Virus record (IMG/VR): IMGVR_UViG_3300042516_003452 | Coordinates: 20,493 to 84,492 of that record | Strand: one strand, 5' to 3' | DNA from: a virus | DNA length: 64,000 nt | Shown: in pieces, positions 17,010 to 25,778 of the stretch | Numbering within the stretch: position 1 is the first letter of the stretch | How the letters are laid out: the number at the start of each line of letters is the position of its first letter | Translations under genes and position numbers: made by a program | The notes under the pieces: generated by a model | What the model was told of the DNA's origin: nothing | Database searches by the model: none | The model's input: the letters and a program-made list of their open reading frames with translations, nothing else

Positions 17010-17174
17010 TCAGAAGTTGCTCATCACGTTGGCGATACCAGCGGCAAACTGATCGCGGCGACCTTCCAATGACTCTTGACGCTTTTGGCGACCTTTGGAA
17101 GCCTCAAGCTTATCAAGCAGTTGCTGGAACTTGCTGATATCAAAATAATCGGTAGGAGAACTAGAGGTGGTCAT
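17010..17174 (-). CDS. Small helical protein, paralogue of 60933-61085
   Basis: 54 residues, not found with a 60-residue cut-off. Starts MTTSSSPTDYFDISKFQQLL and ends IANVMSNF, with a charged helix in between. The 50-residue protein at 60933-61085 has the same plan: DLSRFGQLLENLKAQK and SNIANAMM. The pairing supports both as real genes. Function unknown; location suggests a minor virion or assembly factor. Confidence 0.6.
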   Translation of the reverse strand: MTTSSSPTDYFDISKFQQLLDKLEASKGRQKRQESLEGRRDQFAAGIANVMSNF

Positions 17175-17209
17175 TGTTTTCCGTTACTAATGTCCTTATT
17201 CTAAGAGTA

Positions 17210-17986
17210 TTAACCGAAGGCAGCGTTAATCAAATTGTACATGTTGCCAGCGAGTTGCATGCCGCCGATCTGCTTGTCGGCTTCACCACGGACGCGGATG
17301 CCTTCAACGTTGTACTTACCAGTGGTCTCGGCTACATCGCGCTGAGCTTGTGCTTCGATACCAGCCACCCTCTCAAGACCTGCGTTAATGATGGGCTGCA
17401 GATCAAGCTTGCCTTTGACTTCGATGTTGGCTACTGCTTGGCGCCACTCGGATTCTTTATCTGCACCGTACTTGACTCCTTCCAGAGAACGCGCAGAACT
17501 AATATCAGTTCCTTTCAGCTCGTTGTCGGAGATGTACTTATCTGCTTCGCTACGAAGGCGAGCAGCTTCTGTAGTGGCACCAGCGCCGATAGTGGCTACT
17601 TGAACATCGTAGCCACCAACGATATTGGCCAGGCTTTCTTGAGCGGCTTGAATCCGCTCAAAATAACCACCGCCGCCTAAATCTTCTGCTGCATCCCCTC
17701 CACTCTTGTCAATGTTTTTATCTTTATTTTTATCTTTATCTTTATCTTTATCTTTGCCTTTGACTTTGCCTCCACTATCTCCTTTAACTTTATTTATGAC
17801 ACCAATTTTATCTTTAAAGTAATCCTTGGCATTTGGACCAAATTTTACATCGTCTTCTTTTTTGACATATTTGACAACAGCTTTTACTGGTTTATCCGGA
17901 AATCTGGACTCAAACTTTTTAACTTCTTTGGCACTAACTTTTGAGCCAAAACTTTTTAACAGTTGAGTGGGTTTTTTTTTGGCCAT
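17210..17986 (-). CDS. Virion-associated protein with Lys-Asp repeat
   Basis: 258 residues. A basic N-terminus (MAKKKPTQLLKSFGSKVS) leads to a (KD)n/(KN) low-complexity tract (about residues 75-95). Then comes a helical Ala/Glu-rich C-terminus with repeated ARLRSEADKYI / GIRVRGEADKQI segments. Probably an elongated coiled-coil virion protein. The repeat tract is length-variable DNA. No family recognised. Confidence 0.55.
   Translation of the reverse strand: MAKKKPTQLLKSFGSKVSAKEVKKFESRFPDKPVKAVVKYVKKEDDVKFGPNAKDYFKDKIGVINKVKGDSGGKVKGKDKDKDKDKNKDKNIDKSGGDAAEDLGGGGYFERIQAAQESLANIVGGYDVQVATIGAGATTEAARLRSEADKYISDNELKGTDISSARSLEGVKYGADKESEWRQAVANIEVKGKLDLQPIINAGLERVAGIEAQAQRDVAETTGKYNVEGIRVRGEADKQIGGMQLAGNMYNLINAAFG
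17715..17762. repeat. Hexanucleotide microsatellite inside a coding region
   Basis: Tandem TTTATC/TTTATT-type hexamers (plus strand) encode the alternating Lys-Asp/Lys-Asn tract of the 258-residue protein. Six-base units keep the frame, so slippage would change tract length without disrupting the gene. Confidence 0.7.
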
Positions 17987-17989
17987 GAT

Positions 17990-18568
17990 TTAAACACTCC
18001 ACATGTAATCGTTGGTATAAACACCGGATTCGGTACGGCGCGGTGCGCCAAACATATATGAAAGCATCTCTTGCTGTGGTGTCATCACTTTACCTTGAGC
18101 CATCAGATTTTGTTTTAAGAAATCACCAAAAGCTCCTGAGCCACGAATACCCGCTTTTTCAGCGCGTTTTGCCATGTTCTGATATTCGTCTTCAGTGAAG
18201 GTCAGTCCTGCATTTGTGTAGATCTGATCTGCTGTGTCCCAGCCGCTGCTGGTTAAATCAACCGGTTTTTTAAGACTTCGCCTCAAGCCTTTTGAATATG
18301 CCTTTTCATTCGGATACATATCCGCCATCATGCGGTAGAAATCCTCTCCCGCACCACGGTCACCACTTTGGACGTATTGACGAAACTGCGCCTTATCAGC
18401 TTTCTTCTTCCACTTAGGAACATCAAGCATTGAAAGGCCGTAGCCTCCAAGTGCCGACATCGTTGGAGAGGGCTGGAAGCCGGGACCTGCCGTTGCTTTG
18501 CCGAGTAGGTTACCAAATAAGGAACCACCAGCACTTACGGCCATACCTCCAAGTATCGCTGGTAACAT
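17990..18568 (-). CDS. Virion-associated protein, 192 residues
   Basis: Opens with a Gly/Ala-rich hydrophobic segment (MLPAILGGMAVSAGGSLFG) then a polar helical body (DKAQFRQYVQSGDRGAGEDF) and DFLKQNLMAQGKVMTPQQEM. No family recognised. A TAAAATAAAAAGA promoter candidate lies 19 nt upstream, so it probably leads a transcript covering the following minus-strand genes. Confidence 0.55.
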   Translation of the reverse strand: MLPAILGGMAVSAGGSLFGNLLGKATAGPGFQPSPTMSALGGYGLSMLDVPKWKKKADKAQFRQYVQSGDRGAGEDFYRMMADMYPNEKAYSKGLRRSLKKPVDLTSSGWDTADQIYTNAGLTFTEDEYQNMAKRAEKAGIRGSGAFGDFLKQNLMAQGKVMTPQQEMLSYMFGAPRRTESGVYTNDYMWSV

Positions 18569-18586
18569 GTGACCTTATAACTTCTA

Positions 18587-18599
18587 TCTTTTTATTTTA
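18587..18599 (-). promoter_or_regulatory. Candidate late promoter (TAAAATAnAAAGA class)
   Basis: Minus-strand TAAAATAAAAAGA, 19 nt before the ATG at 18568. Confidence 0.5.
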
Positions 18600-18611
18600 A
18601 CGCCTATGACT

Positions 18612-19034
18612 TTAAACGATAAAGGCAGAGTACTTACCAGCAAGACCTGGGTTTAGTAAAGTGTCACGCACTTGTCCACGACGATACTCAGGATTTAGTT
18701 TGATACGAGCTTCATCAATGGGCGCTTTACGCTGCAAAAAGTAATCGTAATTACGATCAAACAGGCTGCGACCAGTGTTGGCGTCAAACATGGCCATGGT
18801 GGCATCTTGCGCATTCTGCGCAGACTGAGCAGCTTGTGCTTGGCCAAAACCACCAATAAAAGAGTTGATGCCAGCAGAAGCCATCATGCCTCCTGGCCCA
18901 CCAAGAAACTTGCTGAAGTCACTAAGACCACCGCCCGCTGCTGCAGGTGCTGCTGATGCAGGGCTAAAAGAAAGACCTGGCGCCGGAATGAAAGAGCCCG
19001 GTTCAGCGTATTGCTGCCAACCAAACATACTCAT
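18612..19034 (-). CDS. Virion protein with WQQYA...GSFIPA N-terminus
   Basis: 140 residues. Starts MSMFGWQQYAEPGSFIPAPG, then a Gly/Ala-rich helix pair. The N-terminal signature W-Q-Q-Y-A-x-x-G-S-x-I-P-A is shared with the next gene upstream (19045-19521), so the two are tandem relatives at least at that end. The shared tag could be a docking or sorting peptide. Function unknown. Confidence 0.6.
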   Translation of the reverse strand: MSMFGWQQYAEPGSFIPAPGLSFSPASAAPAAAGGGLSDFSKFLGGPGGMMASAGINSFIGGFGQAQAAQSAQNAQDATMAMFDANTGRSLFDRNYDYFLQRKAPIDEARIKLNPEYRRGQVRDTLLNPGLAGKYSAFIV

Positions 19035-19044
19035 GGTTTTACTC

Positions 19045-19521
19045 CTACAAGTTGATGTACTGACGGGTTACGTAGGAAGGAGCACCTGCATTCTCACGCA
19101 GTACACCTAACTGGTCACCAAAGAAGCGATACTTTTCAGCCATCGCACGTTGGAATTCTTTTGGAGCGTCAAGCAGACTCTTGAAGACGTTGGCCTCCAT
19201 GCCAAGACGCTGATTCTCACGGGCTACATCCTTGAAGTAAGGCCCAAGCACGTCCAGTTGTTCTTGTAGTCTTCCGGGGGAACTTTCTTCTTGGCGAAAA
19301 AGATCAGCAAGAACAGCTAAGCCACCATATTCATCTCCGACCAACTCACGAATCTTGCGAGCCCTTTCCTCATCGAAGTAGGAACCCGCAAGACCGGGAG
19401 GCATTGTATTCCTCGAAGCTCCAGCAGGTGCACCGGTTACCGGAGGAGTTGCTGGGATGTAAGAACCAGCAGGAGCATATTGCTGCCAACCGGAACCTAA
19501 TTGAAACTGTTTAGGTGCCAT
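19045..19521 (-). CDS. Virion protein sharing the WQQYA N-terminal tag
   Basis: 158 residues from the ATG at 19521 (a TTG six nt earlier is possible). N-terminus contains GSGWQQYAPAGSYIPA, matching the downstream neighbour. The body is helical and charged (ERARKIRELVGDEYGGLAVL; KEFQRAMAEKYRFFGDQLG). It starts 2 nt after the preceding gene. No family recognised. Confidence 0.6.
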   Translation of the reverse strand: MAPKQFQLGSGWQQYAPAGSYIPATPPVTGAPAGASRNTMPPGLAGSYFDEERARKIRELVGDEYGGLAVLADLFRQEESSPGRLQEQLDVLGPYFKDVARENQRLGMEANVFKSLLDAPKEFQRAMAEKYRFFGDQLGVLRENAGAPSYVTRQYINL

Positions 19522-19523
19522 GA

Positions 19524-20432
19524 TCAACCAAAGCGGATGGCAGGAGCCTGAAGAGTAGAGCCGGCGTAAGGATTAGAGGTCAGTGCAGTACGGAGCGTTG
19601 CACCAGTCTCAGCTTGTGCACCTTGGGCCAGAGCGCCGCCGGTAGCAAGAACACCAAGACGCGCTTGGAGCTGACCCTGGGTATTTAACAGAGCTTGTTG
19701 ACGAACCAGGTCGGCATTCTTCATCTGTTGAATGATTGGATTCGTCCGCTGCAGATCATAGAACGCTTGATCGGAATAATACTTAGACAGATCTTTGATA
19801 GCGCTGGTCTCAACGCCAAGATTGTTGCGGTACTGAGTTGTACCTAACTCGCCCATTTGCTGGGCCATCGCCATCTGAGTAGAAAACTGACCTTCTTTGC
19901 CTTTGGTTGGTTCACCGGTTGCTTTTTGGCGAACCGACTCAGAAGCACTAGCAGCTAGCGGAGCGAAAAGCATGCCACCTACTGCAGGAAGAACGGCTTG
20001 AGCAACCTTGCCAAGACCACCAGGAATAAGGCGTGCAACACCTGCACCGATGGCAGCACCCGCACCACCGCCAACAAGAGCACCAGCTGCACCTGTAGCT
20101 CGGCCTGCAGCTGCTTCTTCGGCAGCGGTCATTACTGGAGAAACAAGGCCTGCTACTAAGCCGTAACGACCGACTGGCACGTTTTGAAGAGCGGCACCGG
20201 CTTTTTGTGCTCCGCCACGAACAAAGTCAACGGCTTGATTGGCCATCTGTTGGGCACGTTCTCGACGACCAGGAGCAGCAGCGCCTGTTAAATTTACGTC
20301 GCCCGGTTGAGGTACAGAAGGACCGCCACTAACTCGAACAGAAGGAGATACGCCAGCGCCAAAGGTTGTAGGTCCAGTAGTTTGAAGGCCGATGCTTGGC
20401 ATCCCCATGTAGGGATTGTAATACGGATTCAC
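19524..20432 (-). CDS. Ala/Gly-rich virion protein
   Basis: 302 residues from a GTG at 20432. Pro/Gly-rich N-terminus (MNPYYNPYMGMPSIG), a central hydrophobic GxxxG-rich region (GALVGGGAGAAIGAGVARL) and a helical Gln-rich C-terminus. It resembles internal or ejection proteins that contact membranes. An AATTTATAA motif about 17 nt upstream may be its promoter. Confidence 0.55.
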   Translation of the reverse strand: MNPYYNPYMGMPSIGLQTTGPTTFGAGVSPSVRVSGGPSVPQPGDVNLTGAAAPGRRERAQQMANQAVDFVRGGAQKAGAALQNVPVGRYGLVAGLVSPVMTAAEEAAAGRATGAAGALVGGGAGAAIGAGVARLIPGGLGKVAQAVLPAVGGMLFAPLAASASESVRQKATGEPTKGKEGQFSTQMAMAQQMGELGTTQYRNNLGVETSAIKDLSKYYSDQAFYDLQRTNPIIQQMKNADLVRQQALLNTQGQLQARLGVLATGGALAQGAQAETGATLRTALTSNPYAGSTLQAPAIRFG

Positions 20433-20462
20433 GTCAACAACTCTACTTTTTTATAAATTCTA

Positions 20463-21410
20463 TCACTGCATCATTTCATACTGAGCAGTGGTAGGTAACT
20501 GAGTTTCGGATGGTTTTGCTGCAAGTACAGCATTGGCTAAGTTGCCCATAATTGCACCTGCAGCTGCGCCGCCGGCAGCACCGGCAAGTCCACGCCTGAA
20601 TGCGTTCTTAACTAACGGTGCTGTTCTAATAGCGGCACCAGCACCCACAATTCCACCAACAGCAGTAGTAACAGAAGGAATAGTGACTGGATAACCAAGG
20701 ACACGAGCTTCTGGAACACCTTGTAAATTCTCTGGAGTTGCTTTGACAATGCCAAGGAAGCCCTTGTCTTGGTAGTAGTTCTGAAGATAGTTCCCATAGC
20801 GCTCAGGCGTCAAGGAAGGGATGTCTTCCTTTGCAGTTTCATACTTCAAAGGGCGTCCCGTGCGTCCCAAGAAGAAACGTTCAAACAACTCACTGGCTGG
20901 CTGGGAAGTTTCCCGACGATCTTCTGAGCCTTCTTCTGCATAGGCTTGGGAGAAACCCTTTGGTCTAAACATTTCACCAATATTAGTGATGTCGTAAGCA
21001 CCAGCCAATGCAGTGGTTGGAACGGCAATTGTTGCACCAATTAGGCCCGTCTTTGTTGGGCCTAATGCACGATATGCTTCTTTACCAATAGCCGCCTCTG
21101 CCCCCGCCCCCATGATCGCCAAAGGGTGGTTGTAGCGCCAATAAATACCACGGGTGCCATCGTTCGTGATATCAGTTAACAACCTTGCGCCGAAGGCGCC
21201 CACTGCTTGAGTAGGCGTCTCCTGCATCGACACTCCTAAGGACTTAAGGTTGCGGTGGTATTCACCACGGAGCCCTGGAATGTCCTTGAGAATAGTGGGG
21301 TTGTACTCACCTTTTAAGTAAGCCTGACGACTGGCTTCTGCGCTTTTACGCGCACCGGTCATCAACTCATCTTTGAACTGACCAACTTTATTTAGAAAAT
21401 CTTGAAACAT
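20463..21410 (-). CDS. Virion protein with hydrophobic segments
   Basis: 315 residues. N-terminal amphipathic helices (FQDFLNKVGQFKDELMTGAR), several hydrophobic Ala/Gly stretches (VTTAVGGIVGAGAAIRTA; GLAGAAGGAAAGAIMGNLAN). It belongs to the same compositional class as its neighbours. The gap to the next gene is 1 nt. No family recognised. Confidence 0.55.
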   Translation of the reverse strand: MFQDFLNKVGQFKDELMTGARKSAEASRQAYLKGEYNPTILKDIPGLRGEYHRNLKSLGVSMQETPTQAVGAFGARLLTDITNDGTRGIYWRYNHPLAIMGAGAEAAIGKEAYRALGPTKTGLIGATIAVPTTALAGAYDITNIGEMFRPKGFSQAYAEEGSEDRRETSQPASELFERFFLGRTGRPLKYETAKEDIPSLTPERYGNYLQNYYQDKGFLGIVKATPENLQGVPEARVLGYPVTIPSVTTAVGGIVGAGAAIRTAPLVKNAFRRGLAGAAGGAAAGAIMGNLANAVLAAKPSETQLPTTAQYEMMQ

Positions 21411-21411
21411 A

Positions 21412-21927
21412 TCACAGCCTCGGATTAAGAACGCCTTGAACCATTGCCTGATCTTCTGGACTCAAGTATTGCATCCACTGGTTACGTGGCATCTGGTTAA
21501 GTAAGTTCTCGAAATGCTGAGGATCAGCAAGAGGAAGTTGGTATTGAGTTCCAGGGGAAAGCTCAGTGAGTTGTTGATTTAAGGGAAGTTGATTGACAAC
21601 GGAACGTTGTTCAATCTGTTGTGCAATTTGCTGAGGCTGACCCGCCATCAAGATCGAGGAACCAAGCTCAGTGCCGACCAAGGAACCAGCAATGTTCGCA
21701 CCGCCTTCAATCAAACCACGAGCCGTTTTGTTAGGTATGTTGCGTGCTGCGTAACGACCAAGCAAAGTTGCTGGTAATGACGTGGCAAGATCCGAAAGAC
21801 CAAACGCTAAAGCACCTTTGGGACCTGCGGTAAAAGCACCAAAACCTGCGTTAAGTGCAGTACCAGGGAGAACCGACTTAACGACGGAACCTAAATTCTT
21901 GCTTAACCAGCCTCCAGCTAAGGCCAT
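21412..21927 (-). CDS. Ala/Gly-rich virion protein, first gene of a late transcript
   Basis: 171 residues: MALAGGWLSKNLGSVVKSVL, GAFTAGPKGALAFGLSDLAT, then a Gln-rich end. Hydrophobic Gly-rich helices suggest membrane interaction during ejection. TTTATAATGA lies 19 nt upstream. No family recognised. Confidence 0.55.
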   Translation of the reverse strand: MALAGGWLSKNLGSVVKSVLPGTALNAGFGAFTAGPKGALAFGLSDLATSLPATLLGRYAARNIPNKTARGLIEGGANIAGSLVGTELGSSILMAGQPQQIAQQIEQRSVVNQLPLNQQLTELSPGTQYQLPLADPQHFENLLNQMPRNQWMQYLSPEDQAMVQGVLNPRL

Positions 21928-21945
21928 CTACTTATCCCTTTTTAT

Positions 21946-21955
21946 TCATTATAAA
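21946..21955 (-). promoter_or_regulatory. Candidate late promoter (TTATAATGA class)
   Basis: Minus-strand TTTATAATGA, 19 nt before the ATG at 21927, followed by an A/G-rich stretch that includes the ribosome-binding region. Confidence 0.5.
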
Positions 21956-21958
21956 TTG

Positions 21959-22492
21959 TTAGTCTTTGGTATCTTCTTTGTCACCAGCAAGAAGCTGAGC
22001 GACTGACTTATCGCCTTCTGCTTCGTTCTCAACTTTTTGCTCCATTTGCGCCATGATGTAGCCCTTGGGATCTGGGTTCTTCGCACGAGGCATTGGGTTG
22101 CTGATTCTTTTACCAGGATCCATGGTTGGGCTAAGGGAGTAGAACTCACCCCAGGTGGTGTTGAAGCCTGGTTGTTCTTCTGGACGCTGGTTTGTTTTGG
22201 CTCGACCATTCATGAAGTCGTAGTCTTTGTTGCGATCAAAGCGACCGATACCAGCAAAGACTTCAGTAGGGCCTTCGCCAACTTGTTGAAGGCCTGGGTT
22301 CTGAATTAACTTCTTGGTTTGAATCCGACGAAGTAAGTCGGTACTATCAAAACGGTTTAGGTTCCAGGGCGGTGCACCACTATTTGCTTTAACGGAGAAC
22401 AGATCGTCAAAGTTAAGATTTTTCTTTTTAACGAAAAGATCTTTACCGTAATCAAGATAACGATCTAGTTCAAGCCTGTGGTCTTTAGCCAT
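21959..22492 (-). CDS. Hypothetical virion-block protein, 177 residues
   Basis: Hydrophilic, with MAKDHRLELDRYLDYGKDLF at the start and a C-terminus PKGYIMAQMEQKVENEAEGD. No family recognised. Start overlaps the preceding gene's stop, indicating an operon with 22492-22716. Confidence 0.55.
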   Translation of the reverse strand: MAKDHRLELDRYLDYGKDLFVKKKNLNFDDLFSVKANSGAPPWNLNRFDSTDLLRRIQTKKLIQNPGLQQVGEGPTEVFAGIGRFDRNKDYDFMNGRAKTNQRPEEQPGFNTTWGEFYSLSPTMDPGKRISNPMPRAKNPDPKGYIMAQMEQKVENEAEGDKSVAQLLAGDKEDTKD

Positions 22493-22716
22493 CAGCTTTC
22501 CTTCTTGCCGTCTTTATTCTTCTTCAAGCCTACCAGCGTCTTGCGAAGCCGTGCCTGTTTTACAGTCTTTTCATCGTACTGATCAGGATTGGAAAGGACA
22601 TTTGCCTGGAGCTGAGCAGAGGTAATACCTTTGCGCTTAGCTTTGGCAGTGAAGGCGCCTTCCTTCATATCCATGCCTTGGATCCACTTTTTGTCTTTCT
22701 TTTTCTTTTCAGCCAT
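22492..22716 (-). CDS. Small basic KKWIQ...KEGAF protein
   Basis: 74 residues, Lys-rich. KKWIQGMDMKEGAFTAKAKR followed by SAQLQANVLSNPDQYDEKTV and KQARLRKTL matches a small protein family I recall from phages and large viruses: W-I-x-x-x-x-x-K-x-G-A-(L/F), then a second helix ending in K-x-A-x-L-x-x-T-L. Biochemical role unknown. Located between two virion genes with overlapping ends. Confidence 0.6.
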   Translation of the reverse strand: MAEKKKKDKKWIQGMDMKEGAFTAKAKRKGITSAQLQANVLSNPDQYDEKTVKQARLRKTLVGLKKNKDGKKES

Positions 22717-22718
22717 GA

Positions 22719-25658
22719 TTAGCGAATACGACGTTTTGCGGCAGCTTGTGACATTAACCGATTACCGAAGTTTTGAAGCTGAGAACCAGAGAGGCCATAA
22801 CGCCTAATGGTTTCAGACTCAGATAACTGACCAATGCCACCCGGTACAGAACCTAGACCTAATCCTAATTCCTGTTTACCACGGACGACCTGTCCTCCTG
22901 GAGTTAAATTAGCAGCCAACGCGAATTGATTGCGTTGTGCACCTTGACTAAGAGAACGTGGTTCCATAGAGACTTGGAGTTGGCTCTCTGGGTATTGATA
23001 ATTACCTGTTGAAACTCGGCTGATCGGTCCCATTGCAGGAGCAGCTGGTCCAGTGTAAGGATTCTGCGTACGAGCAAAGGAACCAATATTCATGGTTGGG
23101 ACACGCGTGCGTCCGACCACATTGCCGGTCTGAGGATCACGCACAGGAACAACCTTCATACCTTCACCGGTTTGAGGTGTTTCCATCTGGCTGCGTAGAG
23201 CAGACATCTGAGCACCAGTTACAGTAGAGGGCTCAATGGCAACACCAGTTGTCCTCAGGGGAGCTGTAGAAATACGCGGTGAGTAATAAGCCACATCGAC
23301 ATCAACGCCGCCATCCCCAACGGTCATTGGATCAATTCCACCTTCGCCTCTGACTTGGTATTGACCAGGGATTGGAGCTGCTTTACCGGTGGTTTTGTAA
23401 ATCGGATAGCCGTATGGATTGAAACCAGCAACAACTTTTTTACCTTCTTTGTTGACTTGGATTCTTTCACCAAAGATTGGTGTATCCTTCTCAGTCTTCA
23501 GAAGACCCATCACCATTGCATTGGCCTCTTGTGGGTAATAAAGCTTGCCGGAAGCTTGACTGATTTGTGGCTTAAGAATGGGAACATCGATCCCTTCTTT
23601 ATTCATTAAGTAATCATCAACTGCTTTAACGATGAACCCTTGGTAGTCATAAGCCTCACCGATGTCGGAAAGCGTTTTGCCTTGCGCCAGGCCCAACTCT
23701 AGGGCTTCGGGATTGTTCTCACGTAAGTAGGCAGCTTTAGCGGAAGGATTATTGAAGTAATCCGATTGGGCTCTTTCTGCCACACTTTGGATCGTGGCAC
23801 GGTCCAGGGCCACAGGCTCTGGTTTTGCCGTTTTCAATGTGGTCCAACCAATACGTTGTTCACCTTGCGTTAAAGGTGTACGTCGAATACCAAGCAAGGG
23901 GCCTTCGCCAACAATCACTCGCCGAGACGTTGGTTTGTACGGCTGGCGAATATTTGTGCCAGGAATGGTTTCTCCATACATGATGTCTGGAGCCCAATCC
24001 GAAATAGGTTGGGTTGTGATCTTGGCAGGAACAACATCAACAGCCGTTTCAAAACCACCGATCAACTTATTGGTGCCAACATTGATGTCAGAAGTTTCAA
24101 TACCCATTCCACCCTTGTAACCAACATCTTGCATGCGAAGAAGTTGACCAAAGGAAAGATTGGGATCTTGGCCAAGAACATTAATACCAGCGGTCTGAAT
24201 ACCAGAAGGATCACGGCGCAGTGGAACAACGACATCGGCAGCGCGTAACTGACGTTCAGAGCCAGGAGCAGCAGCTGAAGCTTCTTGAACAACACCAGGA
24301 ATTTGAGTGGTACCTTTGTTAGTGCGTTCTCGGAAAGACTCCGTTTCGATTAAAAGGTTACCGACACCTTCCGTATCGCCATAATCCGTACCCATTTCGC
24401 GATTGGCGGTCATGACCTCAGTTGGGTCATAGTCGTAATCGTCGACTTCTTGGTAGTAGTTACCAGTGTTGGGGTCGTAACTAAAACCTGCTTGCTCTAG
24501 TTTTTCTTTCTGCTGGAGCTGCTTCAGGTTTGTTGTGTCGTGATAGGTCAAGCCCGTACCACCAACGCCAGCGGTCTCAAGCTCTTCCACCAATGCATCC
24601 GGCATGGAAGCACGAGCGCCACCAGCAATCTCCATGGTTGGGTTGCTGCTAACAGCCCCGCCGCGAATTTTGGGAGTTGTACCGAGATACTCAGTGATCC
24701 TTTCGCGTGGTACTTCAGGATTCAAGATTTGATCACGGATTGCCCGTGGATAAGAAGCGGCAGCCATTGTCCGCTCCAAAATTTCCTCTGGTGTAAAGCG
24801 ATTGCGTGCAGTAGCCGATTCAGAAACCGTACTTAAATCAAGAGCGCGACCTGCACTTAAGCCACTACGTGTAGAAACACTACCAATCTTGGCACCACGT
24901 AATAAACGAGCTTGTTGTGGGGTTAGTTCCAGCTCACCAGTTAGATCTGAGACTGAACGTCCGGTTCTTTCATAACGAGGTCCGTAAAATTCCTGAGCCT
25001 GGCGGCCAAGGTTCTCAAGCTGCTCTTCTAATTCCCAAGCGTTACCGCTGACAATTCTTTTGGGAGTTGTTTGAGCAATACGTTGAACTTCTTGGGGGAA
25101 TTGGGAAACTTGCTCAGCAACTTGGGAAGTTCTTGCGATACGGTCAGCATCTCGACTGAAACTTACAAAGTTATTGACTTCACGTTGTTCGGGTATCACA
25201 ATGCCCTTGGAAATAACTTGATCAAGACCTGCGTCAGAGGCTTCGACCTGCTGACTGCGAACTTCATCGATCAGATTCTGCTGAATGCTGGTTAAATCAA
25301 CAGTTGCCTGCGGAATTGCCGTTTCAGGCGCTGCAACTTTGGAAGGACGGACCAAAGGTGCCTGAGATATGGCTCGAAGATCGGATTCACGCGGAACACG
25401 AGGCTTTCCAACGGGAGCAGGCGCCTGACGACCGCGTAATGCCCGGTAACCAAGGGTGCCAGCTCCCAATGCACCTAAGCCCAGGGCTGCGGCACCCAAA
25501 ATTCCCGCCAATGGGGACTCTTCTTGTGGTTGACGGAGCTGATTGGCGCGAAAATCACGAACTGCTGGGGCTAAAGCAGCCCTTTCCTCCGGATCTTCTG
25601 GGTATGGGGTACCAGTGGCGCGGCTGTAGGCAGCAAAATCGGCAGGTGACAGGGCCAT
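22719..25658 (-). CDS. Large virion protein, 979 residues
   Basis: Longest gene of the window and first of the minus-strand virion block. After a short polar N-terminus comes a Gly/Ala hydrophobic segment (residues ~47-70), then a long mixed region with no repeats I can name, and a basic end (NRLMSQAAAKRRIR). Size and a single membrane-like segment suggest an internal virion or tail-associated protein. TAAAATACAAAGA and AATTTATAG motifs lie 30 and about 10 nt upstream. Confidence 0.6.
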   Translation of the reverse strand: MALSPADFAAYSRATGTPYPEDPEERAALAPAVRDFRANQLRQPQEESPLAGILGAAALGLGALGAGTLGYRALRGRQAPAPVGKPRVPRESDLRAISQAPLVRPSKVAAPETAIPQATVDLTSIQQNLIDEVRSQQVEASDAGLDQVISKGIVIPEQREVNNFVSFSRDADRIARTSQVAEQVSQFPQEVQRIAQTTPKRIVSGNAWELEEQLENLGRQAQEFYGPRYERTGRSVSDLTGELELTPQQARLLRGAKIGSVSTRSGLSAGRALDLSTVSESATARNRFTPEEILERTMAAASYPRAIRDQILNPEVPRERITEYLGTTPKIRGGAVSSNPTMEIAGGARASMPDALVEELETAGVGGTGLTYHDTTNLKQLQQKEKLEQAGFSYDPNTGNYYQEVDDYDYDPTEVMTANREMGTDYGDTEGVGNLLIETESFRERTNKGTTQIPGVVQEASAAAPGSERQLRAADVVVPLRRDPSGIQTAGINVLGQDPNLSFGQLLRMQDVGYKGGMGIETSDINVGTNKLIGGFETAVDVVPAKITTQPISDWAPDIMYGETIPGTNIRQPYKPTSRRVIVGEGPLLGIRRTPLTQGEQRIGWTTLKTAKPEPVALDRATIQSVAERAQSDYFNNPSAKAAYLRENNPEALELGLAQGKTLSDIGEAYDYQGFIVKAVDDYLMNKEGIDVPILKPQISQASGKLYYPQEANAMVMGLLKTEKDTPIFGERIQVNKEGKKVVAGFNPYGYPIYKTTGKAAPIPGQYQVRGEGGIDPMTVGDGGVDVDVAYYSPRISTAPLRTTGVAIEPSTVTGAQMSALRSQMETPQTGEGMKVVPVRDPQTGNVVGRTRVPTMNIGSFARTQNPYTGPAAPAMGPISRVSTGNYQYPESQLQVSMEPRSLSQGAQRNQFALAANLTPGGQVVRGKQELGLGLGSVPGGIGQLSESETIRRYGLSGSQLQNFGNRLMSQAAAKRRIR

Positions 25659-25778
25659 TGGGTACTTATTAGCTATAAATTCCTTGTTCTTTGTATTTTA
25701 CTGGGGGAAACTTAGGTAAAAAGTGAATACGGTAGACTATTACCAAAAGAATCGCTGAACATCCGGGTTAATAAGGAC
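25659..25778. promoter_or_regulatory. Divergent promoter region between late and early blocks
   Basis: 120 nt separating the minus-strand virion block from the plus-strand early block. Holds a minus-strand TAAAATACAAAGA (25688-25700) and an AATTTATAG (about 25669-25677). Plus-strand AT-rich sequence includes TAGACTATT near 25733-25741 as a possible -10. No ORF. Confidence 0.5.
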
